Shown here: positions 52,960-61,182 of the stretch, one piece after another
Layout of the letters: the number at the start of each line of letters is the position of its first letter
Numbering within the stretch: position 1 is the first letter of the stretch
Assembly (NCBI GenBank): GCA_001915925.1
Contig: MNRL01000016.1
Location: forward strand, 1 to 64,000
Length of the DNA stretch: 64,000 bases
Reading direction: 5' to 3'
Source: Clostridium sp. CAG:354_28_25
GTDB lineage: Bacteria > Bacillota > Clostridia > TANB77 > CAG-508
Translations under genes and position numbers: made by a program
The notes under the pieces: model-generated
Seen by the model: only the letters and a program-made list of their open reading frames with translations
What the model was told of the DNA's origin: nothing
Database searches by the model: none

Positions 52960-53397
52960 ATGGCAACAAAAGCACAAATGTGTTATACGGACGAATCAGA
53001 GGGAAAACATATGCTGATTACAACTATTGATATCAATAGCCAGCGGGAACAACATATAATTTCTATGATTAGTGCGGTGCACTTAACAGAGGATGTAAAT
53101 CTGTTGAAAGACGGAGAAGGTGCATATTATGTTTCATACAAACTTAGTAAAAATCCAAGAACAAAAAAAGTTTATATGGGATGGAGTAAAACACCGCCTA
53201 TACCGGCAAAGCCACTATATATGAAAGGCTTTGATGCTGGAGAGCTTGAGGATGAAGTGAAGAACAGAAAAAATCCGGTAGAAAGGTTTTTAAGACTCTA
53301 CATTTTGGATGGTGAGACTACTAACTATGGAAATATTTATATTTGTGATGCAATACTACTTGCAGACAAAATAACAGCTGTTATAATGGTAGAGTAA
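52960..53397 (+). CDS. Orphan protein of unknown function
   Basis: I do not recognise this 145-residue soluble protein. It starts MATKAQMCYTDESEGKHML. A Pro-rich turn (SKTPPIPAKPLYMKGF) sits in the middle, and it ends ICDAILLADKITAVIMVE. Codons such as CGG, CCG and GCG stand out against the AT-rich surroundings. CAAGGAGG precedes the start. It is divergent from 52052-52804 and ends in a hairpin terminator. Confidence 0.7.
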   Translation: MATKAQMCYTDESEGKHMLITTIDINSQREQHIISMISAVHLTEDVNLLKDGEGAYYVSYKLSKNPRTKKVYMGWSKTPPIPAKPLYMKGFDAGELEDEVKNRKNPVERFLRLYILDGETTNYGNIYICDAILLADKITAVIMVE

Positions 53398-53414
53398 CGC
53401 CGAAAAATGTTAGA

Positions 53415-53454
53415 AAAAAACTCAGATATCGCGTAAGCGGTAACTGAGTTTTTT
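53415..53454 (+). terminator. Terminator after the 52960 gene
   Basis: AAAAAACTCAG pairs with CTGAGTTTTTT, and an inner TATCGC/GCGGTA stem is closed by a GTAA (GNRA-type) loop. Confidence 0.85.
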
Positions 53455-53481
53455 CAATTTAAAAAATTAAGAAAATCTAAA

Positions 53482-53510
53482 TTGATATAGATATAATGAC
53501 ATGATATAAT
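53482..53510 (+). promoter_or_regulatory. SigA promoter for the P-type ATPase
   Basis: TTGATA (53482-53487), 17 bases, TATAAT (53505-53510). Transcription would start near 53517, very close to the candidate start codons. Confidence 0.6.
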
Positions 53511-53521
53511 TTGTAAAAAAA

Positions 53522-55858
53522 TTGAAAAGAGTGAAAAAAGTGCAAAGATATAATCCAGATTATAAAACAGGTCTAACACACGAACAGGTAAATAAAAGAA
53601 AAGAAGAAAATCTTATAAACTATGATACAACAGTAAAAACGAAAAGTATAAGATCAATTATTATTTCAAATTTTTTTACATTATTTAATATAATGAATTT
53701 TGTTTTAGCATTACTAATATTTTTTGTAGGAGCATATAAAAATTTACTATTTATAATAATTGTAATTTTAAATACATTAATAAGTACAATTCAAGAAATA
53801 TATTCAAAAAGAACAATCGATAAACTTTCGTTTTTAGCTCAAACCAAAACAAAAGTAATAAGAGAAGGAAAAACAGAAGAAATAAGTAATTTTGAACTTG
53901 TACTAGATGATGTTATAGAATTAAATGCTGGAAATCAGATACCAACAGATAGTATTATTCTAAGTGGAGAAATAGAAGTAAATGAGTCGCTTTTAACAGG
54001 AGAACCAGATAATATAGAAAAGAAAAAAGGAGATAAATTATTATCTGGAAGTTATTTAGTTAGTGGAAAATGTTTTGCAAAAGTAGAGCATATTGGAAAG
54101 GAAAACTATGTAGCTCAAATATCTCATGAAGCAAAGCAAAAAAGAAAAGTGAATTCTGAAATAATGAATTCTTTAAATAAAATAATAAAAATAATTTCTT
54201 TTGTAATAATCCCTGTTGGAATTTTATTATTCTTTAATCAGTTAGATTTACAAGGAAATGATTTTAAACAAGCAATTATAAGTACAGTTGCAGCTTTAAT
54301 AGGTATGATACCAGAGGGGTTAGTGCTATTAACAAGTACAGTGCTAGCAGTAAGTGTAACACGACTTGCTAAAAAGAAAGTCTTAGTTCAAGAATTATAC
54401 TGTATAGAAACATTAGCTAGAGTAGATGTGCTATGTCTTGATAAAACAGGAACTATTACAGAAGGAAGAATGACTGTTGATAAGATAATTCAATATAATG
54501 ATTGCAAAGAAAATGAATTAAAAGAAATCCTTGGAAGTTTAGGAAAGTATTCAGAAGATAAAAACTCTACAATAGAAGCTGTAAGAGAAAAATTTACATC
54601 TAATAAAGAATTAAAAGTTATAGCAAAGATGCCATTTAAATCTGCTAATAAATGGTCTGGTATTAGTTTCGAAGATATAACATATGTATTAGGGGCACCA
54701 GAGGTAATAGGTAATACTCCTAAAGATATAGAAAAATATATTTCAGAATATAGAGTTGTGGCTATAGGCAAAAGTAAAGAAAAAATAGTAGATAAATTAC
54801 CATCTAATATAGAAATTGTTGGTTATATATTAATATCAGATGTAATTCGTAAGAATTCTAAAGAAATATTAGAATATTTTGATAAACAAGGTGTAGCTAT
54901 AAAATTAATATCTGGTGATAATCCAATAACAGTTTCAAATATAGCAAAAAAAGCAGGAGTAAAAGATTATGAGAATTATATAGATGCAAGGACTTTTAAA
55001 ACTATAGAGGAATTAAGAGAAGCAGCTACTAAATATACTATCTTTGGAAGAGTTACACCAGAACAAAAGAAAGAAATAATACTTGCACTAAAGGAAGAGA
55101 AACACACAGTTGCAATGACTGGTGATGGAGTAAATGATGTATTAGCATTAAAAAATGCAGATTGCAGTATATCTGTTGCAAATGGAAGTGATGCAGCAAG
55201 AAATGTATCACAATTAGTATTAATGGATTCAGATTTTAAATCTATGCCTAATATTGTAGATGAGGGAAGAAGGACTATAAATAATATACAAAGATCTGCC
55301 ACATTATTTTTAGTAAAAACAATATATGCAACTATACTTGCAGTATTATTTGTATTTATAAATATGCCATATCCATTTATCCCAATTCAATTAACTTTAA
55401 TAAATCTAGTTGTAACAGGAATACCTTCAGTAATTTTAGCATTAGAGCCTAATAAAGAAAGAATAAAAGGAAAATTTATAATAAATGTTATTAAAAGAGC
55501 ATTACCTACAGCATTGACAGTAGTTACAAATATTATTATTATAGGAATAATTAGTAGTATATATAATTTAGACGAATTAAATTATTCAAGTGTATGTGTT
55601 GTTGTAACAGCGATAACAGGATTTATATTATTATTTAAAATATCTAGACCATTTAATTTAAGTAGAGGCATTTTGTTTGTAGGAGTTGTTACAATATTTA
55701 CGTTAGGTATAAGTTTGTTTAGAGATTTATTCTCTATAAGATTGGATGCAAGTAATATTGTGCCAATAATTATTTTAGGACTAACATCAATATTTGTAGG
55801 AGTATTATATAATTTTATAGCTAATAGAATTTTTAAAGTAATAGAAAAGAGGTTATAA
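53522..55858 (+). CDS. P-type cation-transporting ATPase (CtpE-like)
   Basis: This 778-residue pump has the P-type motifs: LTGEPDNIEK (actuator TGE), PEGLVLLTS in helix 4, the phosphorylated Asp307 in DKTGTITEG, and TGDGVNDVLALKNAD. About ten membrane helices are visible. VQELYCIETLARVDVLCLDKTG resembles the CtpE group described as Ca2+ importers in mycobacteria, but ion specificity is inferred. The start is uncertain. TTG 53522 would leave almost no leader, and GTG codons at 53531 and 53540 are alternatives. The DUF4116 gene starts one base after its stop. Confidence 0.9.
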   Translation: MKRVKKVQRYNPDYKTGLTHEQVNKRKEENLINYDTTVKTKSIRSIIISNFFTLFNIMNFVLALLIFFVGAYKNLLFIIIVILNTLISTIQEIYSKRTIDKLSFLAQTKTKVIREGKTEEISNFELVLDDVIELNAGNQIPTDSIILSGEIEVNESLLTGEPDNIEKKKGDKLLSGSYLVSGKCFAKVEHIGKENYVAQISHEAKQKRKVNSEIMNSLNKIIKIISFVIIPVGILLFFNQLDLQGNDFKQAIISTVAALIGMIPEGLVLLTSTVLAVSVTRLAKKKVLVQELYCIETLARVDVLCLDKTGTITEGRMTVDKIIQYNDCKENELKEILGSLGKYSEDKNSTIEAVREKFTSNKELKVIAKMPFKSANKWSGISFEDITYVLGAPEVIGNTPKDIEKYISEYRVVAIGKSKEKIVDKLPSNIEIVGYILISDVIRKNSKEILEYFDKQGVAIKLISGDNPITVSNIAKKAGVKDYENYIDARTFKTIEELREAATKYTIFGRVTPEQKKEIILALKEEKHTVAMTGDGVNDVLALKNADCSISVANGSDAARNVSQLVLMDSDFKSMPNIVDEGRRTINNIQRSATLFLVKTIYATILAVLFVFINMPYPFIPIQLTLINLVVTGIPSVILALEPNKERIKGKFIINVIKRALPTALTVVTNIIIIGIISSIYNLDELNYSSVCVVVTAITGFILLFKISRPFNLSRGILFVGVVTIFTLGISLFRDLFSIRLDASNIVPIIILGLTSIFVGVLYNFIANRIFKVIEKRL

Positions 55859-55859
55859 A

Positions 55860-56381
55860 ATGATTAGCAAAGACGAAGTAATAGAAAATTCTAATGATAG
55901 AGAGTTTGTTTTAAAAGCAATAGAAGAAACACCGACTTTAATTGAATTTGCAAGTGACGAACTTAGAGATGATAAAGAAGTAATGTTAGATGCCATTAAA
56001 AGAAATGGTGAAGTTTTAGAATTTGCGAGTGATAGATTAAAAGATGATAAAGATGTTGTACTTACAGCAGTAAAGGAAGTTGGTTGGGTTGTATGCTATG
56101 CGTCAGAAGAATTAAAAGCAGACAAAGAAGTAATTTTAGAAGGCTGTAAAATAGATGGTCAAGTATTGTATTATGCAAGTAAAGAACTTAGAGATGACAA
56201 AGAAGTAGTATTAGAAGCAGTTAAAAATAAGGGGATAATAGTAAAATATGCAAGTGAAAGATTATTAAGAGATAATGATATTATAATTGCAGCACTAACA
56301 CAAAATAAAAAAGCGTCGATATTTATACCAATAGAATGTAGAGAAAGAGAAGAAATAAAAGCTGTGCTAGAAGGAGAATAA
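55860..56381 (+). CDS. DUF4116 repeat protein
   Basis: The 173-residue protein consists of about five repeats of some 24 residues with the pattern FASDELRDDKEVMLDAIKRNG, the DUF4116 unit. These form helical pairs of unknown function. No signal or membrane helix is present. It starts one base after the P-type ATPase stop and ends one base before the NUDIX gene, so the three are one operon. Repeat number varies widely in the family. Confidence 0.85.
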   Translation: MISKDEVIENSNDREFVLKAIEETPTLIEFASDELRDDKEVMLDAIKRNGEVLEFASDRLKDDKDVVLTAVKEVGWVVCYASEELKADKEVILEGCKIDGQVLYYASKELRDDKEVVLEAVKNKGIIVKYASERLLRDNDIIIAALTQNKKASIFIPIECREREEIKAVLEGE

Positions 56382-56382
56382 A

Positions 56383-56901
56383 ATGGAACTAAGTTATATT
56401 CTAAAATTAAGAAATGCATTAAAGCCAGAATATAGACATATGCCTATATTTCAAAGTGGTAGTGCAATAATTGTAGAAAATGAAAATAAAGAAATCTTAT
56501 TAGAAGAAAAAGTAGATAGAAATGTTTGGTGTTTGCCAGGAGGCCTTCAAGAATTAGGAGAAACTTTTGAAGAAGTTGCAATTAGAGAACTATTCGAAGA
56601 AACAGGATTACAAGTAAAAAAAGAGGATTTAACACTAATTGATGTAATATCTGGTGAAAGTAGAAAAGATAAATATCCAAATGGCGATGAAGTATATAAT
56701 AATACAGTATTATATGTAGTTTCAAAATATACAGGTAAATTAAATTATGGCTATGAAGAAATTACAGATAAAAATGATGGTAATTTTGTTATGCAAAAAG
56801 AATCAAAAGATTTAAAATTTTTTAATATTAATAATTTACCTAAAAATTTAATGGATAAAGATTCGATACAAAGATATATAAAATATAGAAATAATAGGTA
56901 A
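56383..56901 (+). CDS. NUDIX hydrolase
   Basis: The 172-residue protein carries a complete NUDIX box, GLQELGETFEEVAIRELFEE followed by TGLQ, which binds Mg2+ and hydrolyses nucleoside diphosphate derivatives. The segment WCLPGG just before it is typical. The exact substrate is unknown. GAAGGAG overlaps the end of the DUF4116 gene. The ABC transporter genes follow after 12 bases. Confidence 0.92.
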   Translation: MELSYILKLRNALKPEYRHMPIFQSGSAIIVENENKEILLEEKVDRNVWCLPGGLQELGETFEEVAIRELFEETGLQVKKEDLTLIDVISGESRKDKYPNGDEVYNNTVLYVVSKYTGKLNYGYEEITDKNDGNFVMQKESKDLKFFNINNLPKNLMDKDSIQRYIKYRNNR

Positions 56902-56913
56902 AAGGGGAAGCGT

Positions 56914-57672
56914 ATGATTAAGGTTGAGAATTTAAAAAAGAAGTTTATAAGATATGAAAATAAGAAAATCAAAAAAGAATTTTATGCGGATAATGGAATA
57001 ACTTTTGAAGCAAATGATGGTGAGATTATCGGAATTTTAGGTCCAAATGGTGCCGGAAAAACAACATTACTTCGAATGATTGCAGGAATTTTAGAACCAA
57101 CAGAAGGTAGTATTAAGTTTGATAATTTAAATTATAAAAACAATGAAATAGAAATAAAACAAAGTATTGCATATTTATCAGGAAACACAAAATTATATGA
57201 TACATTATCACCATATGAATTACTAAAAATGTGTAGTGATATATATGGAGTTCAAAAAGAAGAGGCAGAAAAAAGAATTCAAGAAATTACAAAAATTTTA
57301 AAGATGGAAAACTTTTTGTACAATAAGATAGGTCATTTATCAACAGGTCAAACACAAAAAGTAAATATCGCAAGATGTTTAGTACATAATCCAAAATATT
57401 ATATATTAGATGAAGCTACAACAGGACTTGATATAATATCTAGTCAAATTATATTAGACTTTATGAAACAGGAAAAAGCTAAAGGAAAAACTATTTTATA
57501 TTCAACTCATTATATGGAAGAAGCAGAAAATATTTGTGATAGAGTAATAATGATAAATAAAGGTATTGTAATAAAACAAGGAACACCAAAACAAATTAAA
57601 GAAGATACAGGAACCACTAATTTAAGAGATGCGTTTTTTACAATGATTGGAGGTGGTTCTGATGAAGAATAA
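56914..57672 (+). CDS. ABC transporter ATPase, NatA-like
   Basis: This 252-residue ATPase has Walker A GPNGAGKTT, the signature LSTGQTQKV (instead of LSGGQ) and Walker B YILDEATTGLD, then the switch His in YSTHYMEEAENICDR. Its pairing with a NatB-like permease suggests a Na+ or drug exporter. It overlaps the permease gene by 11 bases. AAAAGGGGAAG precedes the start. Confidence 0.93.
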   Translation: MIKVENLKKKFIRYENKKIKKEFYADNGITFEANDGEIIGILGPNGAGKTTLLRMIAGILEPTEGSIKFDNLNYKNNEIEIKQSIAYLSGNTKLYDTLSPYELLKMCSDIYGVQKEEAEKRIQEITKILKMENFLYNKIGHLSTGQTQKVNIARCLVHNPKYYILDEATTGLDIISSQIILDFMKQEKAKGKTILYSTHYMEEAENICDRVIMINKGIVIKQGTPKQIKEDTGTTNLRDAFFTMIGGGSDEE

Positions 57673-58813
57673 TTTATGGAATATCCTAAAAAAAGAACTA
57701 AGAGAAATGTTTAGAGATAAAAAGTCATTATCTATGATGCTAGTAATACCAATATTTGTACCTTTAATAGTATTAGGAATGTCTGCTTTATTTGAAGTAC
57801 AAGCAAATAAGGATATAGAAGAATATAATAAAATAGGTTTTGCATACGAACTTAGCGAAGAAGAAAAAAATATTGCTAAAGAATTAAATATTGAAGTAAA
57901 CGAAGGTAATGAAGACGAGTTAAAAACTAAATATAAAAATGATGAGATAGATTTGTACATAACTAAAGATGGTAATAAATATATACTAAATGGTAATGAT
58001 TCAGATGTAACCACATATGCAAAAACTTTAATGGAATCATATTTTAATGTATATAAAGAATACTTACAAAGCGGATATTTACAAGCAAATAATGTAAATC
58101 CAAATGATGTACTTAATATTATAACTGTAGAAGAAAATATAACAGAAGAAGAGAATATGTTTGTAAGTTATATAAGAAATTATGCATTTGTATTTATAAT
58201 AATGGCAATAACAGTATCTGCGACATATCCTGCAACAGACACAACAGCAGGTGAAAGAGAAAGAGGCACATTAGAAACATTACTTACATTTCCAATAAAA
58301 AGTAGAGACATAATAGTCGGAAAATTTTTAGCAGTAACAATTGCCTCAATTCTTACCGGTATCATAAGTCTAGTTTTAGCAATTATTTCTGTTGCAATTG
58401 CACAAAATGCATTTTCGATATATGAAGGATTAAATATAATGTTTAGTCCAATAAGTATATTGTTATCAGTAATAATTATAATTGCATATTCATTCTTTAT
58501 AAGTGGATTATGCATTGCTATTGCAAGTAGTTCTAAGACTTTTAAAGAAGCACAAAGTGCATTAACACCATTAACATTCATATCACTATTTCCAGGAATG
58601 ATTGCATTTATGATAGGTGTAACAGGAACACCACTGCTTTCTATAATACCATTTATAAATTATGTAGTAGTTTTTACAGATACAAGTGCAGGAAATGTAG
58701 ATTGGTTAAATATAGCTTTAATGGTAATCTCAACAATTATATATATATCAATTGTATTAACATATATTATTAAACAATATAAATCAGAAAAAATATTATT
58801 CTCAAAAGAATAG
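57662..58813 (+). CDS. ABC-2 type permease, NatB-like
   Basis: The 383-residue permease has one N-terminal membrane helix, a large extracellular domain (about 45-165) and five or six C-terminal helices. TAGERERGTLETLLTFPIK is the conserved cytoplasmic segment of NatB-like ABC-2 proteins. Export of Na+ is the usual assignment for NatAB. The ATG at 57662 follows GGAGGTGG inside the natA-like gene, so translation is coupled. A repeat copy and terminator follow. Confidence 0.92.
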   Translation: MKNNLWNILKKELREMFRDKKSLSMMLVIPIFVPLIVLGMSALFEVQANKDIEEYNKIGFAYELSEEEKNIAKELNIEVNEGNEDELKTKYKNDEIDLYITKDGNKYILNGNDSDVTTYAKTLMESYFNVYKEYLQSGYLQANNVNPNDVLNIITVEENITEEENMFVSYIRNYAFVFIIMAITVSATYPATDTTAGERERGTLETLLTFPIKSRDIIVGKFLAVTIASILTGIISLVLAIISVAIAQNAFSIYEGLNIMFSPISILLSVIIIIAYSFFISGLCIAIASSSKTFKEAQSALTPLTFISLFPGMIAFMIGVTGTPLLSIIPFINYVVVFTDTSAGNVDWLNIALMVISTIIYISIVLTYIIKQYKSEKILFSKE

Positions 58814-58822
58814 CAAGTGTTT

Positions 58823-58875
58823 TGGGACGTTCCTTTTTTCCATAGTAGGGATTTGGGGACGTTCTTTAAATCCCG
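58823..58875. repeat. REP-like palindromic repeat, copy E
   Basis: A half unit TGGGACGTTCCT (58823-58834) precedes a full unit with AGGGATTT and AAATCCC arms (58847-58875). Confidence 0.8.
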
Positions 58876-58886
58876 ATTATAAAATA

Positions 58887-58925
58887 AAAAGCTTACTTTA
58901 TTTCTGGATAAGGTAGGCTTTTTTT
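58887..58925 (+). terminator. Terminator after the NatAB-like operon
   Basis: A stem of about 14 bp with two G-T pairs (AAAAGCTTACTTTA and its partner TAAGGTAGGCTTTT) ends in a T run. Confidence 0.8.
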
Positions 58926-58968
58926 ATTGCTATTAATATTATTAGCGTTGCAAAAATTAAAAAATATA

Positions 58969-59009
58969 TTGACAACTGTTATATACTGTTATATATTAAA
59001 TATAACAGT
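58969..59009 (+). promoter_or_regulatory. Promoter and operator of the YtrA-type operon
   Basis: TTGACA (58969-58974), 17 bases, TATATT (58992-58997). ACTGTTATA occurs at 58975-58983 and 58985-58993 and inverted as TATAACAGT at 59001-59009, covering the promoter. This is a likely site for the GntR-type regulator encoded next. Confidence 0.75.
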
Positions 59010-59026
59010 TTGAAAAGGAGGAGAAA

Positions 59027-59401
59027 ATGAATATTATTATTAGTAATAGTAGTAGTGAACCCATTTATGAACAAATAAAAAAAGCAATTAAACAAGCGAT
59101 ATATACGAATGAATTAAAAGAAGAAGAAATTTTACCGTCTGTAAGAGTACTGGCAAATGATTTAAAGATAAGCTTTTTAACTGTAAAAAAAGCTTATGAC
59201 GAATTAGAAGCAGAGGGATTTATAAAAACTGTTCAAGGTAAAGGCAGTTATGTGTTACCTAAAAATTTGGAACTGTTAAGAGAAGAGAAATTAAAAGAGC
59301 TAGAAAAAAATATAAGTACAGTTGTTAAGTTGTCAAAAATTTATGGTATTACCGAGGAAGAGGTAATTAATTTAATAAAGATTATGTTTGAGGAGGATTA
59401 A
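59027..59401 (+). CDS. GntR-family regulator, YtrA type
   Basis: The 124-residue protein is a short GntR (YtrA subfamily) regulator. The winged helix reads EPIYEQIKKAIKQAI, LPSVRVLANDLKISFLTVKKAY and LEAEGFIKTVQGKGSYVL. A short C-terminal helix for dimerisation replaces a ligand domain. YtrA-type proteins usually repress their own ABC operon and respond to cell-wall antibiotics. The operator-like repeats over its promoter support autoregulation. AAGGAGG precedes the ATG, and the ABC ATPase gene follows three bases later. Confidence 0.93.
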   Translation: MNIIISNSSSEPIYEQIKKAIKQAIYTNELKEEEILPSVRVLANDLKISFLTVKKAYDELEAEGFIKTVQGKGSYVLPKNLELLREEKLKELEKNISTVVKLSKIYGITEEEVINLIKIMFEED

Positions 59402-59404
59402 TAA

Positions 59405-60262
59405 ATGGAAGCAACTATAAAAGTTAAAAATTTAAATAAGAAATATGAAGGCTTTGAATTAAAAAATATTAGTTTTGAAATTCCAGAAGGTAGTATTGTT
59501 GGATTAATAGGGGAAAATGGAGCAGGAAAAACTACAACAATAAAGTCAATCCTAAATATTATAAGGTCAGAAGGGGAAATACAAGTTTTGGGAAAAGATA
59601 TTAAACAAAATGAAAAGGAGATAAAAAGTAAACTTGGTGTAGTTCTTGATGACAGTTTTTTATCAGAATATTTAACTCCTAAAAAAATAAATTCAATAAT
59701 GAAGAACTTTTATAATACTTGGGATAACAAGCTTTTTGAAAACTATATAAAAATATTTAAGCTTCCAGAGAATAAAATGATTAAGGATTTTTCTAGTGGA
59801 ATGAAAATGAAATTAAAAATTGCTACAGCAATATCACATAAACCTCAAATATTGATATTAGACGAACCAACTAGTGGATTAGATCCTATTGTAAGAAATG
59901 AAATTTTAGATATCTTTAGACAGTTTATAGCAGAAGATGAAACAAGATCAATTCTTGTTTCTACACATATAACAACAGATTTGGAACATATTTCTGATTA
60001 TATAATGTTTATAAAAAATGGTGAAATAACGCTTAATCTACCTACATCAGAAATATTAGAAAATTATGGGATTGTTAAATGTGACGAAAAAGATTTTAGC
60101 AAAATTTCTAAAGAAGATTATGAATATTATAGAAAAGAGAAATACCAATATGAAGTACTAGTAAAGAATAAAAAAATGATAAAGAGTAAATATGGAATTT
60201 CTACTATAGATAAGGCATCAATTGAAGATATAATGCTATTTTATATAAAGGGGGAAAAATAG
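59405..60262 (+). CDS. ABC transporter ATPase of the YtrA-type operon
   Basis: The 285-residue ATPase has Walker A GENGAGKTT, the signature FSSGMKMKL and Walker B ILILDEPTSGLDP, followed by STHITTDLEHISDY. This is the YtrB/BcrA pattern. The last 70 residues form an extension. GAGGAGG precedes the start inside the regulator gene's end, and the permease starts directly after its stop codon. Export of an antibiotic or lipid-linked compound is inferred from the operon type. Confidence 0.92.
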   Translation: MEATIKVKNLNKKYEGFELKNISFEIPEGSIVGLIGENGAGKTTTIKSILNIIRSEGEIQVLGKDIKQNEKEIKSKLGVVLDDSFLSEYLTPKKINSIMKNFYNTWDNKLFENYIKIFKLPENKMIKDFSSGMKMKLKIATAISHKPQILILDEPTSGLDPIVRNEILDIFRQFIAEDETRSILVSTHITTDLEHISDYIMFIKNGEITLNLPTSEILENYGIVKCDEKDFSKISKEDYEYYRKEKYQYEVLVKNKKMIKSKYGISTIDKASIEDIMLFYIKGEK

Positions 60263-60949
60263 GTGAAAGAAATTTGTGGCTTAATAAAAAAGGATATTTT
60301 AAATTTAAGTAGCTATAAGATTTCGCTACTAGTAATGTTCGTATGTGTATTTGCAATAGGAAGTGCTGGGGAAGAAATGTGGAGATACATTCCAATTGTT
60401 ATGACGACTATGCTTGGAATGATAGCTTTATCAACATTTAGTTATGACGAACTTGCCAAGTCAAATGAATATGTTTTATCTTTACCTGTTAATAAAAAAG
60501 AGATAGTAGTAGAAAAATATATTTTGGTAATTTCTATGGCGTTAATAGGTGGAATAGTAGGTTTTATAATAACTCCGATATTTGCAAATATATTAAATAA
60601 TATAAGGGCTGATAATATTATCAATGTAGACTATAATTCTTTATTGTACTCAACATTAGGAGGAATGTTTGGTATCTCTTTAATTCTTGCTATACAGATC
60701 CCAAGTATTTATAAATGGGGAGCAGAAAAAGGTAGAATACAAATGTTTATATTATTTTTTATAATAATATTATTAACTTTAGGAATTGCATATTTAGTAA
60801 CACATAATCTAGGAATAGAAATAAATGAAGAGGCTATTAATACTTTTTTTCAAAAGTTTGGAATAGTAATAGTAATTTGTTTACTTGTATTAATGTACTA
60901 TATTTCATATCGCATTTCATATAAAATTTTTAAAAATAAGGAAAATTAA
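60263..60949 (+). CDS. ABC-2 permease of the YtrA-type operon
   Basis: The 228-residue membrane protein has about six helices and no soluble domain. It has the charged N-terminus KEICGLIKKDILNLSSYK typical of small ABC-2 permeases. ELAKSNEYVLSLPVNKKEIV is a conserved cytoplasmic loop. The start is GTG 60263, behind AAGGGGG and directly after the ATPase stop. With the ATPase it should form the exporter that the YtrA-like protein controls. Confidence 0.88.
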   Translation: MKEICGLIKKDILNLSSYKISLLVMFVCVFAIGSAGEEMWRYIPIVMTTMLGMIALSTFSYDELAKSNEYVLSLPVNKKEIVVEKYILVISMALIGGIVGFIITPIFANILNNIRADNIINVDYNSLLYSTLGGMFGISLILAIQIPSIYKWGAEKGRIQMFILFFIIILLTLGIAYLVTHNLGIEINEEAINTFFQKFGIVIVICLLVLMYYISYRISYKIFKNKEN

Positions 60950-60958
60950 AATTTAATC

Positions 60959-61060
60959 AAAAATAACCATAGAGTCATAAATGGAAGTTGTTGATAAAAA
61001 GCTATACAAAAGTCTACTTTTATCTAATTAATCCAAATATAAACTCAATGGTTATTTTTT
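60959..61060 (+). terminator. Long structured terminator of the YtrA-type operon
   Basis: AAAAATAACCAT (60959-60970) pairs with ATGGTTATTTTT (61048-61059), continued by GAGT/ACTC. An inner GATAAAA/TTTTATC hairpin lies within the large loop. The outer stem ends in Ts. Confidence 0.55.
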
Positions 61061-61071
61061 TGGCACAATAA

Positions 61072-61104
61072 GTCGGGATTTTAGGACCGTCCCCAAATCC
61101 CGAC
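61072..61104 (-). repeat. REP-like palindromic repeat, copy F
   Basis: GTCGGGATTT and AAATCCCGAC arms surround TAGGACCGTCCCC. A half unit continues to about 61120. Confidence 0.8.
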
Positions 61105-61182
61105 TAAATCCCCAATCCCGTTATTAAAATTCCTAAGTTATCATGATAAATTTTACTAAATTGCTCTAAGGGTAAAGGATTT

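Noticed and set aside
22449..61120. CRISPR array or attachment sites from the GGGATTT repeats
   Set aside because: Copies are thousands of bases apart or in imperfect tandem without unique spacers of constant length, and no cas, integrase or phage gene is present.
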